DNA of 23,360 nucleotides from Acidobacteria bacterium UBA7540 (lineage in GTDB: Bacteria > Acidobacteriota > Terriglobia > UBA7540), in assembly GCA_002478145.1 (NCBI GenBank), contig DLMI01000015.1, positions 1 through 23,360 on the forward strand, given 5' to 3'. The translations under genes and the position numbers were made by a program. Shown here one piece after another: positions 13,651-22,319 of this stretch (the first letter of the stretch is position 1; every line of letters starts with the position of its first letter). A model generated the notes under the pieces. The model had not been told where the DNA came from, searched no databases, and was given only the letters and a program-made list of their open reading frames with translations.

Positions 13651-13670
13651 GGGCCTAATTCGGCAGGCCC
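13651..13670 (+). terminator. Weak hairpin after mini-cytochrome A
   Basis: GGGCCT (13651-13656) and AGGCCC (13665-13670) form a 6-bp stem with an 8-base loop, followed by CTTCTCTCG. The pyrimidine tail is not a clean T-tract. It may attenuate or stabilise the 3' end of the abundant small message rather than fully stop transcription. Confidence 0.35.
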
Positions 13671-13707
13671 CTTCTCTCGTGCCTCAGAAAATCGCTTACG
13701 CAAAAAC

Positions 13708-15195
13708 ATGCCCGAAAACCAAGAAATTCCTGCTGGAAGGCCGGAACAGGCACGCGCTCGTGGCCTCTCGGGGCCGCTGGCGAATACCTTGCGTCCGATA
13801 TTTTATCTCAGCCACAATCTGGTCAGTCGCCTTGGCGTGGTCCTGACGACCAGTTCCGGCGTGACTCTGGTACTGGCTTACTTTTTCCAGCTTTTTGGCA
13901 TGGTCTACAACCCTTACGCCGGCATATTAGTTTTCCTTCTGTTGCCCGCGGTGTTTGTTGCCGGACTCCTCTTGATCCCACTCGGCATCTACCGCGATTT
14001 CCGCAGATACCGGCGACGCGGCACGCTACCCGTCACTTACCCTACCATCGACTTTCGCGACCCGCGCCTTAAGCGGACGGCGTGGTTCGTGGCGATTATG
14101 ACCGCCCTCAATGTGCCTCTCTTCGCCGTCGCTACTTACCGCGGCACGCTCTATATGGATTCAGTGCAGTTCTGCGGGCAGACCTGTCACCAGGTGATGC
14201 AGCCCGAATACACAGCCTACCAGCGTTCCCCGCACGCGCGCGTGGCTTGTATCGAGTGCCATATTGGACCGGGGGCGCCGTGGTTTGTACGCTCGAAAAT
14301 CTCTGGCAGCTACCAATTGCTGGCCGTGACCTTCAACCTCTATCCGCGCCCTATCCCCACGCCGGTTCACAACCTACGCCCCGCGCGCGAGACCTGCGAG
14401 GATTGCCATTGGCCGCAGAAGTTCTCGGGCGACAAGCTGGTGGTCAAAACCAGCTTCGACAACGATGAAAAGAACTCCGCCACCAAGACGGTTTTGTTGG
14501 TCCACATCGGCGGCCGCAGCCCGGATCGTCAACTGGTGGGGATTCACGGAAGGCACCTGGGCTTGGTGACTTACGAGGCGGCCGATGATAAGCGCCAGGT
14601 CATCCCCTCCGTCAATTATCAAAACCCCGATGGCTCTTTCACACAGTTTGTTTCCACGGAGGCAGCTCCGAACGGCTCAGCCCGTCACGAACGGCGCACC
14701 ATGGATTGCATGGACTGTCACAATCGTCCCACACACACGTTCGACATGCCGGAATCAGCCGTCAACCGGGAGATGGCAACGGGGCGCATCAGTCCTTCTT
14801 TGCCTTTCGTCCACAAGTTCTCGGTTGAGCTTTTGAAGCAGAACTATTCCAGCAGGTTGGCGGCTCAGACCCAATTGCCGGAAGCTTTCCGCGCATACTA
14901 CAAGGCGAATTATTCCTCGCTTTACAATTCGCAGCAGGCGCAGATTGAACAAGCAGCGGCCACGGTGCTAGATATTTTCAATGGCAACATATTCCCCGAG
15001 ATGAATATTACCTGGGGAACTTACCCGAACAACCTGGGTCATACAGATTTCCCCGGGTGTTTCCGCTGCCACGATGGCAACCACAAATCGAAGACGGGAA
15101 GTGAAATCACGCAAGACTGCAACGCGTGCCATTCCCTCCTGGCCATGGACGAGGCGGACCCCAAGGTCCTGCACGAGCTTTACCCAAGCCAATAA
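13708..15195 (+). CDS. Hexahaem NapC/NirT-like membrane cytochrome c
   Basis: A 495-aa membrane-anchored cytochrome. Two hydrophobic segments lie near residues 48-68 and 72-95, and a third near 128-148 precedes the haem domain. Five CxxCH sites start at Cys181, 230, 334, 451 and 471. Before them, FCGQTCH at Cys156 is a CxxxCH site, one residue longer than normal, at the position of haem 1 in NapC/NrfH proteins. The segments ARVACIECHIGPGAPWFVRSK and the first pair resemble NapC. The family oxidises menaquinol or relays electrons to periplasmic enzymes. Here it sits just upstream of the Rieske/cytochrome b genes. The ATG has only a weak ribosome site. The reductase it serves is unknown. Confidence 0.88.
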   Translation: MPENQEIPAGRPEQARARGLSGPLANTLRPIFYLSHNLVSRLGVVLTTSSGVTLVLAYFFQLFGMVYNPYAGILVFLLLPAVFVAGLLLIPLGIYRDFRRYRRRGTLPVTYPTIDFRDPRLKRTAWFVAIMTALNVPLFAVATYRGTLYMDSVQFCGQTCHQVMQPEYTAYQRSPHARVACIECHIGPGAPWFVRSKISGSYQLLAVTFNLYPRPIPTPVHNLRPARETCEDCHWPQKFSGDKLVVKTSFDNDEKNSATKTVLLVHIGGRSPDRQLVGIHGRHLGLVTYEAADDKRQVIPSVNYQNPDGSFTQFVSTEAAPNGSARHERRTMDCMDCHNRPTHTFDMPESAVNREMATGRISPSLPFVHKFSVELLKQNYSSRLAAQTQLPEAFRAYYKANYSSLYNSQQAQIEQAAATVLDIFNGNIFPEMNITWGTYPNNLGHTDFPGCFRCHDGNHKSKTGSEITQDCNACHSLLAMDEADPKVLHELYPSQ

Positions 15196-15303
15196 ACACT
15201 CTTGCCCTGCGAGGCAGAATTCGGGCATCATTACACCCGGCCTCCTGACCGATCGGAGGGCAGGCAAAAAAGAAGCGAGGACAATTCCAGAAGGAGAACA
15301 TTC

Positions 15304-15531
15304 ATGAGGCTTCTTAAGGTTCTGATCGCGATATCAATCTCTTGTGGTTTCCTGCTTACGCTGGCGACTGCGAAGCCGGAATACGCGAAGAAAGAAGGCA
15401 AGCCCTGCACATTCTGCCATGTCAAGATGGGCTCCAAAGAATTGATGGCCAAAGAATTGACCGACGCCGGCAAATACTATAAAGACCACAACCACTCTCT
15501 GGAAGGGTACAAGGCGCCGGAAAAGGAATAG
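15304..15531 (+). CDS. Mini monohaem c-type cytochrome, copy B
   Basis: A 75-aa paralogue of the 13418 protein. The signal peptide is MRLLKVLIAISISCGFLLTL with probable cleavage near TAKPEY. The mature part is YAKKEGKPCTFCHVKMG followed by KELTDAGKYYKDHNHSLEGY. Compared with copy A it carries an insertion of a few residues (SKELMA) between the haem site and the conserved tail. The ATG has an excellent AGAAGGAG ribosome site; the frame is open further upstream, but those codons precede the site and are not used. Two such near-identical small haem proteins around one hexahaem gene suggests dosage or partner differentiation. Confidence 0.82.
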   Translation: MRLLKVLIAISISCGFLLTLATAKPEYAKKEGKPCTFCHVKMGSKELMAKELTDAGKYYKDHNHSLEGYKAPEKE

Positions 15532-15805
15532 CTTTCAGTCGCGAGGGCCCTTAATCGCATGTGAGGGGTACCCGGAATTAGCCGCGCCTCCTCCCTCCAA
15601 ATGACAAGGCGGGCGTGCAACCGTGGCCGAGCTTCACCTGGTGAAGGGGGGCGGCTGGGCGAGGTCATGTCTGGTAGTGCAGCAGAAGGGTGCGGGATCG
15701 CCTCAGTGGAGATTCTTTCGTATCATCACAACAGCCGCTGAGTCTGATCCGTGGCCGGGGAAAGGTTCGTGCCCAGGGCTGACAGTCTGAGAGGAGAACG
15801 CCTGC
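15532..15805. other. Gap between mini-cytochrome B and the Rieske gene
   Basis: 274 bp without a supported gene. A short palindrome CTTCACCTGGTGAAG lies near 15629. An AGGAG ribosome site for the Rieske gene is at 15791-15795. A second promoter may lie here because the gap is much longer than those further along the cluster, but none is clear. Confidence 0.4.
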
Positions 15806-16267
15806 TTGGAAACCGCTGACCCCACTCCGCGTGGAACCATTCAACCCGGCCGGCGCTGGGTCAATCTCCTTCTAGGGAGCGGTGTCGTAGCTTCGATCGT
15901 TTCCTTTATCTATCCTGCCATGCGATACATCATTCCCCCGCCCGTGGCAGAATCTCCCAGCCGTTTTGTGGTGGCGGCGAAGGTGGGCGAACTCAAGAAC
16001 AACAGTGGAAAGATCTTCAAATTCGGTTCCAGGCCCGGACTGCTGGTTCGTCTGGCGGACGGCAGCTACCGGGCATTTTCGGCTGTGTGCACGCACTTGA
16101 ACTGCACGGTGCAGTACCGATCCGACCTGCGAGAGATCTGGTGCGCGTGTCACAACGGACTCTACGATCTCGAGGGGCGCAATATCAGCGGCCCGCCGCC
16201 GCGTCCGCTCGAGATCTTTGATGTCCACATCCAGGGTGAGGACGTGGTGGTGACCCGCACCGCCTGA
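15806..16267 (+). CDS. Rieske [2Fe-2S] protein
   Basis: The Rieske subunit takes electrons from quinol at the Qo site of a cytochrome bc-type complex. After an N-terminal RR (17-18) and a single membrane anchor (about 20-44, [20 protein letters not shown]), the head domain has box I CTHLNC (95-100) and box II CACHNG (113-118). Cys95, His97, Cys113 and His116 bind the cluster, and Cys100-Cys115 should form the usual disulfide. CTHLNC replaces the common CTHLGC and CACHN replaces CPCHG, changes that could shift the redox potential. The RR motif suggests Tat export. The start is a TTG with AGGAG about 10 nt upstream. The cytochrome b gene begins 2 nt after the stop. Confidence 0.92.
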   Translation: METADPTPRGTIQPGRRWVNLLLGSGVVASIVSFIYPAMRYIIPPPVAESPSRFVVAAKVGELKNNSGKIFKFGSRPGLLVRLADGSYRAFSAVCTHLNCTVQYRSDLREIWCACHNGLYDLEGRNISGPPPRPLEIFDVHIQGEDVVVTRTA

Positions 16268-16269
16268 CT

Positions 16270-17355
16270 ATGGCCACTCTCTACCGCAGAACTCTGAACT
16301 GGCTCGACGAAAGGTTCGGCGCCGGAAGTGTGGAGGAGTTCTTACGCCACAAGACGGTTCCGGTGAATCGCCACATTATTTGGTACTACTTGGGTGGCAT
16401 GACGCTGTTTCTCTTCATCATCCAGGTCCTGACCGGCATCCTGCTGCTGCTTTATTATCGGCCCACCCCCAACGATGCCTTCGAAAGCGTGCAATACATC
16501 ATGACTCAGGTGCGCTTCGGCTGGCTCATCCGCTCCGTACATAGTTGGTCGGCGAACCTGATGATCTTCACCGCTTTCCTTCACATGTTCAGCGTCTATT
16601 TCCTGAAGGCTTATCGAAAGCCGCGAGAACTCACCTGGCTCAGCGGCATACTGCTGTTATTCATCCTTCTCGGTTTTGGCTTCAGCGGTTATCTCCTGCC
16701 CTGGAACACTCTGGCATTTTTTGCGACCAAAGTGGGAACCGAGATGGCAGGTTCGATTCCAGGTGTCGGGAAATGGCTTCTAGTCTTCCTGCGCGGCGGC
16801 CAGGAAGTGACCGGCGCAACCTTGACGCGATTCTTCGGGTTCCATGTTGCCGTGTTGCCGGGACTCGCCACCCTACTGCTCGCTATTCATTTATTGCTCG
16901 TGCAGCGATTGGGGATGAGCGTTCCACCGAGCGTCGAGCGCGCCATCGCTGAGGGACGCACACCGCAGCGTTCCATGCCTTTCTTCCCCAATTTCTTGCT
17001 TCGCGACATGATCGGCTGGTACGCGGCCTTGGGATTGCTGGGAGGGCTGGCCGCAATCTTCCCTTGGGAACTGGGAACCAAGGCCGACGCATTCGCTGCC
17101 GCTCCGGCGGGAATTCGGCCGGAGTGGTATTTTCTTTTCATGTTTCAAACCTTGAAGTATCTCCCTGCCAAAATCCTTTTCCTCGAGGGGGAATTTGCGG
17201 GCTTGCTGGGATTCGGTGCGGCGGCAGCGGTTTGGGTCTTGGTGCCCTTCCTGGACCGCCGGATCGGCTTCGGCCGCGTGACGCGCTTATTCACCGGCCT
17301 GGGGATTTTTGTGATTGGATACATCGTTGTGTTGTCGGCGTTAGCCTTGCGTTAG
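16270..17355 (+). CDS. Cytochrome b of a Rieske/cytochrome b complex
   Basis: The quinol-oxidising membrane subunit, with two b haems. Helix B carries His91 and His105 ([15 protein letters not shown], 13 between). Helix D carries His192 and His207 with 14 residues between, the cytochrome b6-type spacing rather than 13. The Qo-site motif PEWY is at 284-287 ([17 protein letters not shown]). At 361 aa it holds b6 plus a subunit-IV-like part in one chain, shorter than a full mitochondrial-type cytochrome b. The ATG lies 2 nt after the Rieske stop and has no ribosome site of its own, so translation is probably coupled. The nonahaem cytochrome gene follows after 6 nt. Confidence 0.94.
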   Translation: MATLYRRTLNWLDERFGAGSVEEFLRHKTVPVNRHIIWYYLGGMTLFLFIIQVLTGILLLLYYRPTPNDAFESVQYIMTQVRFGWLIRSVHSWSANLMIFTAFLHMFSVYFLKAYRKPRELTWLSGILLLFILLGFGFSGYLLPWNTLAFFATKVGTEMAGSIPGVGKWLLVFLRGGQEVTGATLTRFFGFHVAVLPGLATLLLAIHLLLVQRLGMSVPPSVERAIAEGRTPQRSMPFFPNFLLRDMIGWYAALGLLGGLAAIFPWELGTKADAFAAAPAGIRPEWYFLFMFQTLKYLPAKILFLEGEFAGLLGFGAAAAVWVLVPFLDRRIGFGRVTRLFTGLGIFVIGYIVVLSALALR

Positions 17356-17361
17356 AGCGCC

Positions 17362-18603
17362 ATGAAGAATTCCATGACATTCATCGCCTTGATGTTCTTC
17401 TCGCTCCACTCTGCCCTCGCCGCTCCACCCAAAGACACCTGCATCACGTGCCACGCTGCGCTGGGGGGGGATCTGGCCAAACCCGCCACGCAGTTTGAAG
17501 TCGATGTCCATCATCAAGCCGGCCTAAGCTGTGCAGATTGCCATGGAGGCGATCCCAACGACGAGTCGATGAACGCCATGAGCCGCGCCAAAGGCTTTCG
17601 CGGGGCCCCGAAAAAAATTCAGACCCCGGATTTCTGCGCCCGCTGCCACTCTGATGCGGCCTACATGCATCGCTTCAATCCTACAATGCGGGTGGACCAG
17701 TTGAGTCAGTATCTGACCAGCGTACACGGGAAGCGGCTGAAGCAGAGTGACACCAAGGTGGCTGCCTGCGTCGATTGCCACGGTGTGCACAACATTCTTC
17801 CCGCCTCTGACACTCGGTCGCCGGTCTATCCTGCCAACGTGGCTGCAACGTGCGCTCACTGCCATTCCGACCCCGTCTACATGAAAGCCTACGAAATTCC
17901 CACCGACCAGCAAGCTCGCTACCAGAGGAGCGTCCATGCCGAGATGCTCGCGCAGGGTGACACGTCTTCTCCAACCTGTAGCACCTGCCACGGAAACCAT
18001 GGCGCCACGCCGCCCGGAGTGACTTCCGTCGCTAGCGTCTGCGGCACTTGTCACGTCTTCTTTGCTCAACTTTTTGAGAAGAGCCCACACCAAGTGGCGT
18101 TTGCCAAAATGGGATTGCCTGGGTGCGTGCAGTGCCATTCGAACCACGAAATCGTCCGGCCTAATGACGCCTGGGTGGGATCGGCGCCACAATCCGTGTG
18201 CATCACCTGCCACGCACCAGGCGATAAGGGCTACACCGCCGCGCAAGCCATGTCCGCAGATCTCGCCAATCTCAACTCCTCGCTGGCGCGCGCGGAGAAA
18301 GTGCTCAATGTCGCAGAACGCGACGGAATGGAAGTTTCGGGCGCCAAGATGGAACTGGCGGACGCGAATGAGGCACTGGTGAAAGCCCGCGTCAACGTTC
18401 ACACCTTCGACGACTCGGCGGTCCGAAAACTCACGGATTCGGGAGTTGAAATCGCAGCAAAGTCATACCAGGCCGGTGTGGCCGCGCTTCGCGAACGTGA
18501 TTTCCGCCGCAAGGGTTTGGGAATTGCCCTTATTGCCATCGTACTTGCCATTAGTGGTCTCTATCTGAAGATTCACCAGATGGAGTCTCGGAATAACAAT
18601 TAG
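17362..18603 (+). CDS. Nonahaem c-type cytochrome with C-terminal membrane anchor
   Basis: A signal peptide (1-20, ending HSALA) is followed by nine CxxCH haem sites: CITCH at 27, then CADCH, CARCH, CVDCH, CAHCH, CSTCH, CGTCH, CVQCH and CITCH. The last third is helical (LANLNSSLARAEKVLNVAERD, MELADANEALVKARVNVHTF), ending in an anchor GLGIALIAIVLAISGLYL. The arrangement is like multihaem cytochromes that stand in for cytochrome c1 or f in bc-type complexes. It is probably translationally linked with cytochrome b, so it is the likely electron acceptor from the Rieske protein. It could pass electrons to the hexahaem or mini-cytochromes, or to an outside acceptor. No terminal reductase is encoded here. 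Confidence 0.92.
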   Translation: MKNSMTFIALMFFSLHSALAAPPKDTCITCHAALGGDLAKPATQFEVDVHHQAGLSCADCHGGDPNDESMNAMSRAKGFRGAPKKIQTPDFCARCHSDAAYMHRFNPTMRVDQLSQYLTSVHGKRLKQSDTKVAACVDCHGVHNILPASDTRSPVYPANVAATCAHCHSDPVYMKAYEIPTDQQARYQRSVHAEMLAQGDTSSPTCSTCHGNHGATPPGVTSVASVCGTCHVFFAQLFEKSPHQVAFAKMGLPGCVQCHSNHEIVRPNDAWVGSAPQSVCITCHAPGDKGYTAAQAMSADLANLNSSLARAEKVLNVAERDGMEVSGAKMELADANEALVKARVNVHTFDDSAVRKLTDSGVEIAAKSYQAGVAALRERDFRRKGLGIALIAIVLAISGLYLKIHQMESRNNN

Positions 18604-18715
18604 ACTCTAGCGGAGTGGGACTCCTATCCTCAGTGGAGGAGGGGGTTGGGGGGTGGTGGTGGCCGAACTCATCTCCTAATCGTTCCCATTGTAGCGTCAA
18701 CTCTGAACAGGGCCT

Positions 18716-18944
18716 CTAGCCCCGATTTCTCACGACGTTTGGACGCTATTAGGGGGCTGCCGGAAGGGCGGGGCTTCAGCCCCGCCGAAATCGCGGCTCC
18801 CGCCCTCTGTTGGTCCCGCGCCCCGCGCAGTCCCGCACAGACGGGACTGCGCGGGGCGCGGGACACGGGAATAATCAGGAAGGCCTTGTGACGGCGGGGC
18901 TGAAGCCCCGCCCTTCCAGACCGGTGGTGAGAAATGCGGGCTAG
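18716..18944 (+). mobile_element. CTAG-ended palindromic element, copy 2
   Basis: The ends 18716-18737 and 18923-18944 are imperfect inverted repeats starting CTAGCCC. Inside are two inverted copies of a perfect palindromic block, GGAAGGGCGGGGCTTC with its continuation, around 18770-18796 and 18893-18919. Between them, 18813-18835 and 18842-18864 are 23-bp perfect arms with a 6-base loop. The right half matches the reverse complement of the 11005-11126 element, including GGAATAATCAGGAAG. No protein is encoded. Confidence 0.8.
18813..18864. terminator. 23-bp perfect-arm hairpin between convergent operons
   Basis: The arms starting GTCCCGCGCCCCGCGCAG and its complement enclose CACAGA. It lies between the nonahaem cytochrome gene and the convergent acyl-CoA synthetase gene, so it could stop transcription from both sides, though it is not followed by a T-tract. 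Its main identity is the core of the CTAG-ended element. Confidence 0.45.
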
Positions 18945-21073
18945 CACTTCTCGGCCAATCGTACGCGGACATCCACGGCGCGAAATTCTTCTGCCTCCGG
19001 GAAAACCATCAAGGGATTAATGTCCATCTCGGCAAGTTGTGGTAAGTCCTCGACGAGTTGAGAGAATCGCTGCAGGATTTCTGCCAAGCCCGCCACATCG
19101 ACGGCAGGCTCGCCCCGCACTCCTTCAAGAAGCCGGTAGCCACGAATCTGGCCAATCATCTCTTGCGCCTCGAGATCGGTAATGGGCGGCACGCGAAAGA
19201 CGACATCCTTGAAGGTCTCCACATAGATTCCGCCCAAGCCAAACATGACCAGAGGTCCAAACTTGGGGTCGTGAGTCATACCGACAATGACCTCGCGCCC
19301 GCCGCGCACGTACTCCTGCACCAGGAAACCCATTTGAAGATCCGCGAGGGCCGAAGGCGCGTGCCGCCGCTTCACCTCCTCCGTCATCTTCCGGGCGGCA
19401 GCCATCAATTCCTCCGGCGTATGGATATCGAGCCTCACTCCCCCCGCCTCCGTTTTATGGATAAGCCCTGGGGCAAGAGCTTTCAGGACGACCGGGAAGC
19501 GCACCCCTTGGGCAATTTCCCCCAGCTCTTTCACATCCTGGGCGACCGCAGCTCGAGCTACGGGAATGCCATAGCACTCGAGCAGCCGTTGCGCCTCCAG
19601 TGCAGTCAATTCAGAACGTCCTTGCCGGCGGACCTCTTTCAGAAGATCCTCCGCCGCCCCGCGATCGACGTCAAAACTCCGGACTTCGCCGATGGGTCTT
19701 TCCCGCCACTCTCGATAGCGGTCCAGCGCCGCCAAAGCACCCACGGCCGATTCGGGAAACAAGTAGATGGCCATGTGGCCGGGATGCTTCTCGTTCAACT
19801 CCTGGAAGAACTCATCGGGCGCCATGAACACGCCAAAAACCGGCTTGTCAAACTTCTTGCGCAACGCCTCGAGACCTTCGACGATGTCCATCGCGTCGAT
19901 CATCATGGGAGGAACGAACACCACCAGGAGGGAGTCGACACCTTCATCCTCCAGGAGTATCTGCGCGCACGGATCGTACCTGGTCCGATCGGCTTTGCCG
20001 GTCATGTCAACCGGGTTCTGAACGATGGCCTCTGGGGGCAGCAGGCGGCGCAACTCCTGGCGCGTCCTCTGGGAAAGCTCGGCAAGCCGGAGGCCGAGGC
20101 TGACCGCGGTGTCGGTGGCCATAATCGCCGGCCCGCCCGCGTTGGTCAGAATCCCCAGCCGGTTCCCGCGCGGCAGCGGGTTCTTGGAAAAGCCCAGTGT
20201 CAGATCGAAAAGCTCTTCCACGGTGTTTACCCGGATTACCCCGGACTGTTCCAGGAGCGCGTCTGCGGCGATATCCAGACCCTGGCGCGCCGAGAGTGCG
20301 CCCGTATGTGACGATGCCGCCCGCGCTCCTGCCTCGGTCCGGCCTGACTTCACCGCCAGGATGGGCTTGCGCTTTGAGATGCGGCGCGCAATCTGCATGA
20401 AGCGCTTTGTATTGCCGAATGACTCCAGGTACATCAGGATCAGGTCCGTGTTCGGATCATCCTCCCAGTAGAGCAGCATGTCGTTGCTGGATACATCCGT
20501 GCGGTTGCCGAGTCCCACAAAGTAGGAGAAGCCGATGTCGAGCTGTTGGGCGATGTTCAGGATAGCAACCCCCAGCGCTCCGCTCTGCGACATGAAGGCG
20601 ATACGGCCGGTTAGCGGCAAAGTGGGCGCAAAGGTGGCGTCCATGTGGACCGCCGGGTCGGTGTGGATCAACCCCATGCAGTTGGGTCCGATCATGCGCA
20701 TCCCGTAACGCCGAATTCGCTCCCCCAGCTCGGCCTCCATCCTCCTCCCCTCGTCACCTGTCTCAGAAAAACCCGCCGTAATGACCACCAGGCCTTTCAC
20801 ACCTTTTTTCCCGCAATCGTCCACAACCGCCAGCACTGCTTCGCGCGGCACCACGATAATCGCCAAGTCCACCTGGTCAGGGATAGAACTGACCGATGGA
20901 TAAGCTTTCATCGAGTGAACGAAATCCGCCTTGGGATTGACGGGAAAAAGCATGCCCCGATATTCGAATTCAATCAGTTGGTGCAGAATCTGGCGGCCAA
21001 TCGAGCCGGCCCTGCGCGAGGCGCCGACCACCGCAATGGATTGTGGCTTGAGAAGTGAGTCAAGGGGATGCAT
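18941..21073 (-). CDS. Acyl-CoA synthetase (ADP/NDP-forming), fused alpha-beta
   Basis: This enzyme converts acyl-CoA, ADP and phosphate to acid, ATP and CoA (or the reverse), an energy-conserving step usually used for acetate or other short acids. The order is a CoA-binding domain (LLKPQSIAVVGASRRAGSIG), two CoA-ligase domains with the phosphorylated His256 in SSHTGAL and the loop MSQSGALGVAI, and a C-terminal ATP-grasp domain (VVLKALAPGLIHKTEAGGVRLD, FGLGGIYVETFKDVVFRVPP). At 710 aa it is full length with both subunits fused. The start is ATG (complement 21071-21073). The last codon and the stop lie inside the terminal CTAG of the neighbouring palindromic element, so the original C-terminus may have been altered. 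Substrate is not predictable. Confidence 0.92.
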   Translation of the reverse strand: MHPLDSLLKPQSIAVVGASRRAGSIGRQILHQLIEFEYRGMLFPVNPKADFVHSMKAYPSVSSIPDQVDLAIIVVPREAVLAVVDDCGKKGVKGLVVITAGFSETGDEGRRMEAELGERIRRYGMRMIGPNCMGLIHTDPAVHMDATFAPTLPLTGRIAFMSQSGALGVAILNIAQQLDIGFSYFVGLGNRTDVSSNDMLLYWEDDPNTDLILMYLESFGNTKRFMQIARRISKRKPILAVKSGRTEAGARAASSHTGALSARQGLDIAADALLEQSGVIRVNTVEELFDLTLGFSKNPLPRGNRLGILTNAGGPAIMATDTAVSLGLRLAELSQRTRQELRRLLPPEAIVQNPVDMTGKADRTRYDPCAQILLEDEGVDSLLVVFVPPMMIDAMDIVEGLEALRKKFDKPVFGVFMAPDEFFQELNEKHPGHMAIYLFPESAVGALAALDRYREWRERPIGEVRSFDVDRGAAEDLLKEVRRQGRSELTALEAQRLLECYGIPVARAAVAQDVKELGEIAQGVRFPVVLKALAPGLIHKTEAGGVRLDIHTPEELMAAARKMTEEVKRRHAPSALADLQMGFLVQEYVRGGREVIVGMTHDPKFGPLVMFGLGGIYVETFKDVVFRVPPITDLEAQEMIGQIRGYRLLEGVRGEPAVDVAGLAEILQRFSQLVEDLPQLAEMDINPLMVFPEAEEFRAVDVRVRLAEKC

Positions 21074-21609
21074 GATGAGTCCTTTCGCGAGGCCCGAGTC
21101 GTCCTTACGGGAGAAGAATCTGCTTTTGGCTGCGGCCGAGGGCCGCGCTCTGTTCTCCGTGGTGAAAAGCTCTTACGCCAGTGGTCAGAAGAACATGGAG
21201 CCAGGGCGCCAAGGGTAGCAGAGCCACAGAGTTTTCTCTACACCTCTGCCTTTGGCTCTTGGTTGCGGCCATTGATGCGCGATGTGCCTTCCCCGGCGCC
21301 AAGATGCCCGCGCCGACATCCGGCGCGTACTCCCTTTTACCCATATTGCAGCTCCGTGCCAAGCGAAGAAAAAACGAATGCTGTACCGATTTTCCTGGCT
21401 TACGAGCGCCGCAGCCTTCTGAAATCCACCAGCTAAAACCACGCTGGGCGAATGGTGCTGTCTTAATGAGGGATGTGAGAACAGTGACCAGTGACCCGCC
21501 GCGGCCGGACGAGCAAAGAGGCAGAAATCAGAGGTCTGACAGGAAAAGGTTGGTGGGAAGAGGAGGTTGACGTTTTCCCCACCTATCGCCTACCACGTAC
21601 CTCCCACCG
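21074..21609. other. Intergenic region with no supported gene
   Basis: The overlapping short frames here are Arg-, Pro- and Ser-rich and inconsistent with a folded protein. Apart from the hairpin at 21209-21262 I see only a CAGTGAC doublet near 21482. The promoter for the acyl-CoA synthetase gene should lie at its left end, but I cannot point to boxes. Confidence 0.5.
21209..21262. repeat. Imperfect long hairpin
   Basis: Nested arms: CCAAG (21209) with CTTGG (21258-21262), CAGAG (21219) with CTCTG (21244-21248), and AGAG (21228-21231) with CTCT (21236-21239) around a TTTT loop. It is of the type seen in dispersed intergenic repeats. It may mark the end of the upstream-oriented transcript. 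Confidence 0.4.
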
Positions 21610-22086
21610 TTAAGAATCTAGAAGGTAATCGGAGGCGGCCAGGTTGGCGAAGCGGACGGTGTCCACGCGCTGGCCCACCACGTTGGCGAAGTACTGGAGA
21701 ACCGCCGTCAGCTTCAGGATGGCCGGTTTTTCACGCACTCGGAGCCAATGCCGGGTGATAAGGGAAGCGAAGACCAGGCGGAAGTAGAGCATCAATAACT
21801 GCTCGTCACGCGAATAGCGCTGGTCCACGTTGACGGCATTTTTGAGCAGGTAAGTTAGTGCCAGGAAATCGCACTTGAGCACCATCCGCAGCCGGGGGTA
21901 GTCGACGGGCGCGTTGAATTCTTCCAACGTCCGGCGCACCGCAGAGAACTCCAGACGGTTGGCATTGACAATGGCCAGGAAGTACTCTCGGTCGAATTGC
22001 CGGCGCAGGAGGCGTTGGCAAGTGACCTGGAGATAGAAGAGGAAGAACGCGCTAGAAAAGATCAGGATTAGGGCGGCTAGGGCCAT
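21610..22086 (-). CDS. Membrane-anchored protein of unknown function, copy 1
   Basis: A 158-aa protein with an N-terminal membrane helix (LAALILIFSSAFFLFYLQV) and a cytoplasmic, mostly helical body. Conserved stretches shared with its neighbour include FDREYFLAIVNA, FNAPVDYPRLR, LKCDF, ALTYLLKNAVNV, YFRLVFASLITRHWLR, EKPAILKLTA and LQYFANVVGQRVD. I do not know a named family; I recall similar proteins from acidobacterial genomes, which is unverified. The ATG follows GAGGTG by about 4 nt. It is transcribed toward the acyl-CoA synthetase gene and has an almost identical copy 841 bp upstream. Confidence 0.75.
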   Translation of the reverse strand: MALAALILIFSSAFFLFYLQVTCQRLLRRQFDREYFLAIVNANRLEFSAVRRTLEEFNAPVDYPRLRMVLKCDFLALTYLLKNAVNVDQRYSRDEQLLMLYFRLVFASLITRHWLRVREKPAILKLTAVLQYFANVVGQRVDTVRFANLAASDYLLDS

Positions 22087-22172
22087 CGTTCACCTCACTC
22101 AAGTTTCCATTTCTGCCGGAACCACGGTCGCGCCCGGAGCCATTTCGACTGGGGCCGATGCCGTTCCAGGCT

Positions 22173-22319
22173 TCAGCATCTTGTCCAATTTAAAGTCGAG
22201 TCGCACGGTTGGCAATAGTACACGAGTACCGGCCTGCCGCCATCGAGGCGGGGCGCCCAGCGATCCTCGTGGAAACGCGTATCCGCTGAGCGGCACTTAG
22301 TTCTGGCTTGGGAAGTCAC
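22173..22319 (-). CDS. Possible CxxC micro-ORF, copy 1
   Basis: A 48-codon frame upstream of the first 158-aa gene, starting at a GTG, reads to RWAPRLDGGRPVLVYYCQPC and ends DSTLNWTRC. The Cys-x2-Cys in an aromatic context hints at half a zinc ribbon. The second copy of the duplication keeps the same frame open. The region has no ribosome site, so it may only be a remnant. Confidence 0.2.
   Translation of the reverse strand: MTSQARTKCRSADTRFHEDRWAPRLDGGRPVLVYYCQPCDSTLNWTRC

Noticed and set aside
19058..20311. 417-codon plus-strand open frame opposite the acyl-CoA synthetase
   Set aside because: Shadow of a full-length, well conserved enzyme; long antisense frames are expected in GC-rich genes.
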